A DNA stretch of 64,000 bases from Leuctra nigra (Eukaryota > Arthropoda > Insecta > Plecoptera > Leuctridae). Made by a program: the position numbers and the translations under genes. Below the pieces are notes generated by a model. That model was not told the origin of the DNA and searched no databases. It saw only the letters and a program-made list of their open reading frames with translations. Positions 47,401-59,400 of the stretch are shown one piece after another (the first letter of the stretch is position 1; each line of letters starts with the position of its first letter). The stretch covers positions 20,945,108-21,009,107 of the forward strand of contig OW203763.1 of NCBI GenBank assembly GCA_934045905.1, in the 5' to 3' direction.

Positions 47401-50400
47401 GGATGCTGATGATGCAAGCCGTGATGCATGATGTCCTTGGCTTGATTGGTGTCCTCGTTCCTCGTATATGAACACGTGACATTGCAACCAACTTGCCTGA
47501 GTATGGCGTTGATCCTGACTGCCGGATGCTGATGATGCAAGCCGTGATGCATGATGTCCTTGGCTTGATTGGTGTCCTCGTTCCTCGTATATGAACACGT
47601 GACATTGCAACCAACTTGCCTGAGTATGGCGTTGGTCCTGACTGCCGGATCCTGATGATGCAAGCCGTGATGCATGATGTCCTTGGCTTGATTGGTGTCC
47701 TCGTTCCTCGTATATGAACACGTGACATTGCAACCAACTTGCCTGAGTATGGCGTTGATCCTGACTGCCGGATCCTGATGATGCAAGCCGTGATGCATGA
47801 TGTCCTTGGCTTGATTGGTGTCCTCGTTCCTCGTATATGAACACGTGACATTGCAACCAACTTGCCTGAGTATGGCGTTGATCCTGACTGCCGGATCCTG
47901 ATGATGCAAGCCGTGATGCATGATGTCCTTGGCTTGATTGGTGTCCTCGTTCCTCGTATATGAACACTTGACATTGCAACCAACTTGCCTGAGTATGGCG
48001 TTGATCCTGACTGCCGGATGCTGATGATGCAAGCCGTGATGCATGATGTCCTTGGCTTGATTGGTGTCCTCGTTCCTCGTATATGAACACGTGACATTGC
48101 AACCAACTTGCCTGAGTATGGCGTTGATCCTGACTGCCGGATCCTGATGATGCAAGCCGTGATGCATGATGTCCTTGGCTTGATTGGTGTCCTCGTTCCT
48201 CGTATATGAACACGTGACATTGCAACCAACTTGCCTGAGTATGGCGTTGATCCTGACTGCCGGATGCTGATGATGCAAGCCGTGATGCATGATGTCCTTG
48301 GCTTGATTGGTGTCCTCGTTCCTCGTATATGAACACGTGACATTGCAACCAACTTGCCTGAGTATGGCGTTGATCCTGACTGCCGGATCCTGATGATGCA
48401 AGCCGTGATGCATAATGTCCGTGGCTTGATTGGGCGCCCGTACAGCCGAGAGGATGAAGAGGGACGCCGCCGTCGCCGCCACCTCCTGGTTGCCTTCCAA
48501 CAGCAGCTCCCAAGCCACGGGCAGGATGTCGATGAAGTGGTCCTCCGTCAAGATGGAAGCGCCCTTCACCAGCACGGCCAGAGGAGCGTGAAACACTTCT
48601 TTCACCTTACAGAGTAGCAGAGAGTAAATTTATTACTCAGTAGCCACTATTATTAAAACGTAATTTTCATTCATGTTTAAAAACATGTATTCATAATTTT
48701 CATTTTTACCAAGAAGATTTTTCTTCGTTGTGACGTGAATACAACTATAATAACAAACAGTGATGAACACGCTTTAAAATTTTTCACAAATACGGCAATG
48801 TGCAATTAATTTTACTACGAAATCTCTCAGTGAAACGCGCTGATGATCGAGCACCGAAATATTAAACATCTACTAAACACGATAATCACTCAAAAATATT
48901 ATAATTTTTTGCAACTTTCCAAATTCCATACCTACACTGTGGAATAATTCAATAACAGATCCATGATTTTCAACGAATCGTGAGATTTTTTTTAATATAA
49001 CAAATAAAACGATTTGGCTGAAACCTTGTAAAATTTGATAAAATATTGCGGTCTTAATGACCTTTCAAAATTTAAAATTGATCGGATCAACCACTCAGAA
49101 GATATTTGTTTAAACTTGAATCAAACAACGGATTTCAAAACATTTTCAGTGTACTGAGTTGGTCCTAATATGTGTTAAAAATTAAAGCTCGATCGGGGAA
49201 GCGGTGTGACGTGTATACCGGCATCAACAGGAAAACAAACAAACAAACAAACAAACATAAACAGAGGTTGGTGCCAAAAAAAAGCCAAAAGGAGAAGCTT
49301 TCACTTTCCTTATCATTCGGGTGATCTCTTATCAATCTGCGTTCACTCTGAGTTTTAGTAGTTTAAATTTGTGTGATTTATAATATTATTCGAAATTTCA
49401 AAATTGCCGCTCGAAGTCTGATGTTATCTGGAAGAGTAGTATTTATTTCATAAAACTGATGTTTTCTGAAAGAGTAGTATCAATTTCGATCGTCAATGCT
49501 AAATTCTCCATAAGACAACTTCGTGCGGGTGTCCGCGGGTATGCCGACCGTCTCATCCGCTCACTGTCGCGCGGCGTTCCGATTTCACTGCCTCCTACAT
49601 GACGGTCGTTTACTGAATGTTCAGCTGACTGACATCCACCAGGCCGATGTCCAAGATGGCCGATGTAAACAAAAGCAAAACTGTCATACGTGTATCCAGT
49701 GACATTTGACGCGAATTTTCACTAAAAGACGTGTGTTTATCAACTAAAAACGTAATAAAAGTATATTGTGTTCTGTTTTTAATATACTACATGAAATGCA
49801 AATGTGACATAATCATGAAAAGTATGTGTTGTTCTTGTTAAAATCAAAACAAGTGAAGTTGTGATTGCCATTGGATTTTACAATCATACCTAACCTTGGG
49901 AAATACAGGTCATTGGGGAATAAGATTGACGTAGGTAAGTTTTTAATTACATTCCCTGTTCTATTTCCAATGTAGCACAGTTGATCCCAAACTGATAATA
50001 TTTGTGATTGACAAAGTTGAATGTGTCAATTGCACCGGATTGAACAATTGACGCGAACGTAAAACCTTGAATTTGCTGAATTTTATCTCGTTCAGGTAGT
50101 CGTATCTCTTGAGTCTTGAATTGTGCATTTAGCTATTGAACTGAAATTTTGTACAGTCATGACGCTACACTTAATTAAACTTTTCTAAAAGCCGTTATTT
50201 CTGACTGAAGTTGTTTGTGGTTTCCCTCAGTCGCTAGGCAAATGTTGGGTAAATGTTGGCAAATGTTGGGTAGGTCGCTCGCGCTCAGTGAGAGCCACGG
50301 ACGAGACCCGACCCGCTTTCGTGCCCGACAAATGCTGGCCACATAGTAGAAGCGAAGTTATGAAGTAAGCGATGAAAATGTAAATAAAGGTTCAAAACAT

Positions 50401-53400
50401 GTCATGTCGGTCTTGCTTTTTCGATATTCAAAACCGTTTGCCAAATATGGAAATTTATTTTGCATTTCCCTCTAAAACCGCTCCAAACCCCCCGATGGCG
50501 GGGAAAAAAAGTATGACCGCTCTTAAGATGTAAGTTTGCAAGATATCAACCCAGAACAGGTGCTCAAGAAGGCCTTCATTTAAGGGGACATTTAATGTTA
50601 ATTGGGGACATTTCATTTAATGTTAATAAATGTTAAAGGGGACATTTCATTTAATGTTAAATGTGAGCATTTAACATGTAAAATTGACCATCTTTAGGAA
50701 CACATAACTTTTAAACCAATAGTCATATTCAAAATTTTCTTGGATTATATGAGACATGCCACCTTAAAGAATATTTTAACGAAAAAGAAAAATTATATAA
50801 TTTTTTTTATAAAAATTATTGATATTTTAACATTGCACCAATATCCGCACAAATTTTTATGCAAAGTTTAATTAATATAAATTTTTTGGCTAAATTTAGA
50901 ACAAATGTTTTTCGTTAATTCATAAAACACACACCTATGAACATAATGCCGCAAAGTTCATAGAATTATCTCAAATGGAACCAGAGATAATTGTTCCTAA
51001 ACCTAAAATAACTCTTGATTGAGAAAAATGAGTTTAAAGTTTGGTATGTCTTTAATAATGAACCTGGTATGCACATTTGAAACTTTTTATTTGATAGTAA
51101 AAATCAACTAAAAACAAATACTTTACATCTCCATGCCAATAAAAAACATTACAAAATATGAAATTACAATAAAAAAAAATCTATACATTTTTATTTTTTT
51201 CACATGTCAGTTCCCTTAAATGATCGGCGATATTGGGCGGGGGGGGGGGGGGGGGGGGGCACCTCAATTATTTTTGACAGGGGTCCCTCCTCTCTAGTTA
51301 AACCTTTACTGAAAATTTGTGAAATATTTCTCCCACTTACTGTCACCACACAAAACTTTGTGTCTGAATTTAATATAAAACAAGTATCCACATTACAAAT
51401 TTCAACATTAAGAGAATTATATTGTAACGCTCTTCTAGATGTTTTATTACAATTCAAGTGTGACTTTGTACTATATTTATTAATATTTTGGTTAAAACAT
51501 AAGCTCAAACTTGAATGGCGTGTAGTTCAAACACATACTATTTTAGAGTAATTTTCTAGACTGGTTTTAATAATAAGACGTGGTAGGTAGAGCTATTCGA
51601 CTGTTAATATTTTAGCTCATTGAGGTTACAGCTGATTACCTGGCTTTTGATGTATTTCAGTATCAAAGGCTGGTCTTTTGTTTTGTCTTCACTGCACGGT
51701 CTTCGCTGTTCATTGATCTTGTGGTGTCTTCCTCGTTCCAGGTCCAGATCAGAATCGCGTTGAGAACCCACAAGTCTTCCCGACTGTGAGCCGCCTCTCA
51801 TTCCACCGACACTGTCTTTACGTCGTACTGGCGACGCTTGGGTGCTGGTCTGATCGGATACCTTGCCTGCACAGAGGGTAGGGATTGCATCGGTCCTTCC
51901 CATGTCAAACGATACAAGTGTTGGAATGGTTCTACTTACGGCCACCGCGAAACTTTTCTTTTTTCACGTCATCTCGGTGGTGTTTTTCATCGGCTAAATC
52001 CATACCTGTTCCGGTTATAACTCCAAATTCCTCTCCGTAAACCTGAAAATTTTCAAAAAGGAAACTATCGTCGACTGTCATTTAAATACTTGTTTGTTAT
52101 TACTTAATGAAATATGAATTATAAAATTAACATTTTTTTCACCGAAATATAATTTGTAAAATCAGAGGACGGGGATAAACTGCACACAAACATGCTATGT
52201 TCAGCAAACGTGAACGTTGAGATTTTTGCTTCAAAGTGAACTCAAAGTGAACATAGGAATTTCCCAAGAAACAGAGCCATTTTATGTAGATTCTCTGCAA
52301 CGAGAATCACGAGGAGAACGAACGAACCAAACGTCCAAAATAAAAAAAACTCTTAGTGCCCATAAAAATCAAATAAATTGTATGGCACACTTAACTAGTG
52401 TAAGTACACTTAACTTTCAGGATGAGTAAAATTACTTTTATTTGTAAATGTAGTTGTGTTTTGTCATTCTCACCCTTCTGACGGACTTGATGAGCCTTGA
52501 GCACGCTCTCATATGCCTCCTATAACAGAACGGATGACAGAACGTCTGATGCGAACAGTAGAAGTTGAACGAGTTGGCCATCTGCACGACCGTCTTCATC
52601 CACGCCATGTTCTTGGTCGTGTCATCAGTCTCGTTGCTGTCGCTGGGACTCTCGGGAGGCTGTTCGTCGCTCAGGATCCCAGGAGATTCTTCTCCGCTCA
52701 CTTCGCCAGCGCCACCTTGCTCGGAGGTGTCGCTGCGATCTGACAGCGAGCTCACTTTCCGCTTTGATTGGTACGAGTCGGTGCGTTTGACTGGAAGGAA
52801 ATCATTAGTATCTAATAATTAGGATGATGTTTAAATTTGACAACATAATATTTGCACGGGAGAAGCTTATTGGATTATCCGGAGATGACCTACTTCCCGA
52901 ACTTCAGATTTAAGCACACCTCGTATATATTAGAGCTCTTTTATATCTAATATGTGTTACGTAACGACTGTCTTCCATGATAAGAGAGTAGAATCGACAC
53001 AAAATGCTCCATATCTTGGAGTAAATGTATTTTTACAACTTCAAAAATCCACTTAAGTTTAGAGAGAAGTTTGTATTTTTGAGTTTGACAATTGAAGCCG
53101 TAAAAATGTTTTAATATTCCGATTAAATGGAGCCTTTTAGGTATATAAAAGGTATATCTACCCTGCTTGCGCTCAAATAATATATGAAAAATGGGGACAA
53201 AATTAATTAGTTCTCAACCATGGATATATGTCGATCAATAAATGCCTTGCAAATATAATTTAAATTGCGATAAAAATGTCATCCGAAGGACTTACAGTCT
53301 GTTGGACATTCCGGTGGCTCATTCTTGATCTCTTTGCCACTTCTCCTCAGCTTCAATGATCTTCGCTTGAAGGAGCCGGTCGTCGCTACTGCTGTACCTC

Positions 53401-56400
53401 GTCTCAAGAGAAACGGTCTCCCTTGAGGCACAGCTCTCCTTGCTCCTTTCTTGTCATCTGCATTCGCTTGACCCTCTTCGCCCTGCATCGTGACCGTAGT
53501 GTTGCTGCTACCTTCAGACTCGTTGTCCGGCTCATGGAGGACGAAACTGATCTTACGCTCCGACGCAATTGCAGAAGCACAAATTGCTGAATAGGAAGAC
53601 AATACAGATATGAAATATAATGGAAATGAGATTAGTAGTTGGAATATTAGGTATAACAATTATAAGGGCTTACCTATGACCATAGTAATTTTATCAAAGC
53701 CACTTTTTCCTGGGATTAAATTTTCTGAATTCAAGAATTTATTTTTTTATATTTCATAAAAACTGTTTCACGGCGTATGTATGATTTTAATAAATTTTTA
53801 ATTATGTACTTAAGTGCATTTTCTATTCCTATCACAAAAATATTCTTTGAAACATATATTATGTTATATAGCACAATGTTTCAAAAATTATTCAATTTTA
53901 TGACATCAAGTCATAGAGAATCGTAAAAAAGCATATTTTTGCGTATTTTTATAATTTTGTGAATAAGTACTGTCTCGATTTACGTCATAATAGACCCCGT
54001 AATTAACAGTAAACATTCAGATACAAATTAAGACTAAAATTTTTACAATTATGTTTGGCAAAAAAAATGTTACCCAAAACTCTGACGTCACAAAATGTAG
54101 CATAAATAATAATGACATAATAAATGTGCATTGGGACGTTTTGAAATATTTGTCAGCATCCTACCTGCTTGTTCACGCTCGCCAGCTATTGACTGTAAGC
54201 TTTGAGCCGACGTTTGCGAATGTCCCATTGATGATAAAGCCATGCTCCATCTTCTATTAGCCTCGCGACTATACATCCTCTCCCATGGCGGAGGTCTTTC
54301 CTTAGCTGATAACCTTGAAGTAGGGTTCGGTACAAGGTCAAAGCATGGCAATTGACCGACAACAATCTGACCACTGTTGAAATATTGTCAAATATTTATA
54401 TCAGTCTTACATATGTTATACATACGATATCCAATCCAGAGCGATGAATATATTGTAAGTGCAAAGAAAGAGAAATAGACAAAATATGGAAAAGAATTAA
54501 TTCACATGTCTATATCTAAATTAATTTAGAATAGCAAGCCAAATTTTATGACCAGTAAATAATACTAATTAACTATTAGTAATCGTGCATTCAGTCATAC
54601 AGAAGTTTTCAAAATTAAACTAATAAATTGAGAGAAATAATGCATATATCTAACTTGCCAAACTTGCAAATATTTGACAATATTTGGCGGACTACCAAAC
54701 TGAAAAGTAATATTATGTTCACCTCGATGTCTTTGGCAAAGTTTGATACATTTCTCTTAGAAATGTTGTTATCTCTAAAAGCAGCACACAGGCTACTAAA
54801 CGTAGTGATATTGGACATTCGGAGCCGTAAAGATTGACGCTTGCTTCGTCTAGAAAGTCTTCTTCTTCGTCTTCCATGAACAGGTCTTTCTGACGGCTCT
54901 CTTCAGTGACCATTGCCACCACGTTGGCAACTTGCTGTTTGTCTTCATGTAGCATTTCTTCCAAGCGAGCACCTAAAGTCTATAATGCAACAGTTGACAG
55001 TATTCCAGCTAACATGGCATTCAGAGAGAATTCCTATCTCATTTCCGACCTCGCTCAAGGAAATTCATTAAAGTTTTCACATTATTTAACGTTATATTTC
55101 TGTTAATTAAAATCATGACTCTTCATTCTTTAAAAGGTTAATGAGTTTTCAAATGTGACTAGATAAAATAATACTTGAAAATGATAAAAATGATGTGTTG
55201 AGAAATTTATTATGTGTAAATCTAAAGAACGAATGCTTTACATAATTTTTTCTGGTGGAGGTTGCTAACTTTGTCAAAAAGTACTTACAACATTTCGTAA
55301 AGCATTTTATAAACAATTTTTAATTACATGGTATTTCGTACAATCCAGTTAAAAAGTATTTTTTGACTTTGAAATATGTGTTCAGAAGATTACCTCAGCC
55401 CATTGGTAGAACATTTTGCCAGCAGCTCTTTGCAAGATATGGGTTCTCCTCATTCCTGACGGTACTCCTCTGTTCGCCATCGGTCCAGACGGTCTGAACA
55501 TCGGGAAGTTGAGTTTCATCCAAGCTGGCCATTGTCCCTTGTTGCAACAGTGTACGAAGTAGCAGCATTCCAATAGCCAAGCAGCTCGAGACACTACAGG
55601 AGCGTGAGGCTGCAACATTTTACAGACAAGTCTTCTAGGTGTTCATTTGGACATTAATTATTATGAATTCAGTTGTAAATAAAAAAGAATGTATTGATAT
55701 TTTTGCCACGCTTCAGTGATATTACATAACAAGACTTCCCGCTTCATGAGAATTGGAAAAATGTTTTGTGGCATCACTTAAAGGGAACCTGCCATCAATT
55801 TTACAAGTTCTCGACTAAAAGTTTACGAATATGTCTTTAATGTAAACTGCATTCCAAAACAAAACTTAACTCAACTAAAATCAAATCACGACGAATGTAA
55901 TTAAAGTTGTAATTTGCTTCCAATTACTAATGAACTTAAATGAGGTTAATAAACGAAAGTGTGTTTAGTCTTTGAACCTGTAAAATGAGAGAAGAGGTTG
56001 AAAGCAATGAACTTACGAGATCTAGAACTGCTGCCAGAAGGTGTGGATCTGGCACCGAGCCGGGTGTGCACGTCTCCAGAAGGAATGAGAACCGCGTCAT
56101 TCCATGGTACACCGGCAGAAGTTGCACCAACTTGCGTTCTTTGAAGACAACAAACTCCGAATCTCGAGAGTGATCACCAGCGTCGAGGGAGTTCCTTCGA
56201 CTCATGTCTACAAAATAAGACCGAGTTTCCGAGATGGAAAGGAATCCTAGAACATGTGAAATACTTACAATTTCCTGGTGCTTCTTCCATGCTCCCGTCT
56301 TTTCTTTTGCCTTTTCCAAAGCCGATTTTCGTCAAATGATCTTCGACACGCTTTTTGGCTTTTTGTAACGATGTTCCCATTTGGCTGGAAATAAATTTAT

Positions 56401-59400
56401 TGATTAAAAAATCAAATTTTTATTTTCCTTTTATCGGTTCTAACCGATAACGAATCAGATTTTATGCGTATATTCTTCGATTTTCTACGGAATTTCGAAT
56501 ACACTATTCTCAGCCTCTGACTTACGACGTATTCTTGAACAACGTGATATACAATTATGTATTTTCCTGTAAACCTGAAAATGGAGGCTTGACTGTACCT
56601 GGCGGAACCTCTTTGCGCCACATTCTTCCCATGAGCCTGATGTAAAGATGACTGGCGATGGAAACTGTTCTCGGCCGCTGACTCGCTTCCTTCATAACTG
56701 TCCGTGGAATCACTTCGCCGATATTCACGCCTAAACCAATTCACTGCAAACAAAACATATCTTCAGTCTTGACTTTCAACTTGATAAGTTGATAAGGTGT
56801 CAATTGAAATGAGACATCCCCTTTAAATGGCATCACTCTACCTGACCTTTCACTTGCAGAAATGTAAAAGGTCTCATCTAGTCATTTCACGCATAATAAT
56901 TTTGTGAGCCGATGCAAATTATCGATATTTTTGTTGTTTCATGCCTATAATATGTATAAAGAGAGATGAGGTATAGAATTACTAAATGCGCTCCATTGTA
57001 ATATTATAGTTATGAACAGTCCGGTTAAAAGTCTGGCAAAGCTGACTCGCTTGCCCTTTAGCGTTTAAACATAAGCTGTGTTTAGCGTTAAAATATCTAA
57101 ATAAATCAAGAAATGGAGCCTTTTATTTAGAGTCCATGTCCCTCTCGTAGACAAGTTCCGTATGTCGGAAAGTGTGCTCACAAGTTGCAGATATTTCTCT
57201 TCATTATGGATTTGGCTAGATAATTTACCTAATCCTCCTATCTGGAACTTGTGGACTCTTGGCTTTGGCGTTCCGGCTGAGGCACTGGCTTCTCCTAGAT
57301 TCTTCTCACTATGTCGAGGTGTCAATGTGGGTGGATGTCTCTTACGAACGTTGCCGAGTGGACTCTGACTTGTACGTATGTCTTCAGTCATATCTGTCTC
57401 CAAGAGGCTCTGCAGAAGAAAATATACGTGAGTAAGACAATTACGTCAAATACGGAATCGAGTCCTCACAAAAGACTCTATTCCATGATTTTTTTCCAGT
57501 TTTTAAAAATTTAATATTGTGCAAAGATCATGATTTTTCTAATAAACATTTGCTTGACAGTTTTTAATTTCCTAATTTATTAAAAATAAACTCCGTAAGT
57601 AAGAATATACTGTAATTATTAAATTATAACGAAAATTACAAAAAAAAATCCGAAATTTTCAACATAAATACACATTAATTTCAGTCATCAACTGCTGTTG
57701 CTTAGACGTAATTGATCACAATATTATGCAAGTCGATGTTGTCATATTATTGACTTCCGCTCTATGGGATTTGTGACTGCTATAGCTGCAGCACTGATTG
57801 CTTCGCCGATATCGGCTAGGCCGCATTGCTTTACCAGATTCTGGCAATATAAGGACATATTACTAATTTTGTTTAATGCCACGGTCTGTCTACATATTTA
57901 TAATACGACAGCATCAAAAGCATATTGTTGTGCTGCGTCAGTTTCCCTGCAATCTTGTCAAATATAAGACGATCTCAGCCGGACGCGTGAAGAATTTGAC
58001 CTTGGTCTATACGTAAGAACGGGTCGATATTGTTTGTCACTAGACATCGACGACAGTCTCGCAAATCCCCTATAGAGCGGAAGTCAATGTTGTCATATTT
58101 ATTGATTAATGAATATGCTCACCGCACATGTTGACGAAGTGCTTCTCTTCTTGAACAACATCTTCCTGCTCCCTCCTTCCTCCATGACGTAGCACGTCCC
58201 TGCTCCGCCCTCCTGTTGTTCATCGAGCTCTGTCTGGTTCACGTGGCGTATGACTCTGGTGGTCTGCACGACGCCGTCCTTCTTGTGAGACCGGTTGGCA
58301 GAGTCCAAGAGACCTGACATCGCCACGCGACGGAACACGCCGCCGTGGGCCTCTTTGATGTAGGTCATCAGTTGCCGGACGTCACAGTACAGCGACTGAC
58401 ATTTAGAAATAATTACATTAGAATTATATCTTTAATTACACATTTTAATATTAGTAATAAAATAATGCAAATATCAAGAGAGTTCGAACTTTCCTTCGAC
58501 CAAAAAATACTAGACTTAATTTTATTTCTGATTTTATCAGCATTCGTTAATGGCGTCATTCTGATTGTAGTATTGAGTCATAGCTAAGGCTCAGTTTTAC
58601 AATATGCAGATCAAGTCCCCTTTATCGTTTATATAGCAGTTAAACCATCCTTATGGATGTTCTCATTGGCTGTTGAGTTGTAATGGTAACTGACAATGTA
58701 TTCTACCGCTGATTTTATCGGGATGTTTAAAAGCGTAAAAGAGATCTTTATTGTCCTTTTCCCGGTTATAAGTTTGGATACAAATTACAACGTTTCACAA
58801 ACTTTTAATTTATTAATTCACTCGATATTTCAATTGCTTTCTGCAAGCTTTTTCAGGAGTATAGACGTATATTAGTTGGACAGATAATTAAAAAATTCTC
58901 ATGTTTTAATTTATCTGTCAAACTAAATTACGTAGGAACGTAGGTAATATACGTAGGTATCAATGCAAATAGGACAGGATTTGTGGAGTCTGGAGTACTG
59001 ACTTTAATTAAAAGTTTTCCATTGAATGAGGAAGGAGCTTTGGTTTTCCGATAATGAAATAGTGAATGAGTGAAGGAAGTAATAAAAAAAATGTGCATAA
59101 CTAGTAATTTGAAATCCTTGAAAACGGGAAATAGAAAGAAAATTAAAATTAGTAGAGTCTGGATCGAGAAAGAAAACGAGAAAAACGAGAAACGAGAAAC
59201 GAGAAGCGGCGAGAAATACGGAACGGAATGTATTTATAAGAGAAATGAGAATATATTTTAATGTGAACAACATACTGCTATTGGCATTAATGTTTTATTT
59301 TGGTTATATCACCTAACTTGTAAATGAGTTAAATGATTTATGATTGATGTTTTTAAGAGCATTGCAGAAACGTACCATGTTTTCTTGTGCTTTGAGCTCC

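Larger units (their letters stand above)
48606..51639. other. UNC80 intron, 3 kb, repeat-rich
   Basis: Holds two large interspersed repeats (48,828-49,311 and 49,398-49,770), a dispersed repeat at 50,400-50,530, a triplicated GGGGACATTTCATTTAATG motif (50,584-50,665) and a 20-base poly-G run near 51,240. No exon seen. Confidence 0.7.

Noticed and set aside
45461..48605. Three overlapping - strand open frames of about 640-1,040 codons as new repetitive proteins
   Set aside because: They are the three frames of one 123-bp tandem array plus N bases; only the frame continuing from UNC80 exon 16 has a conserved start. The others exist because the unit length is a multiple of three and lacks stops.
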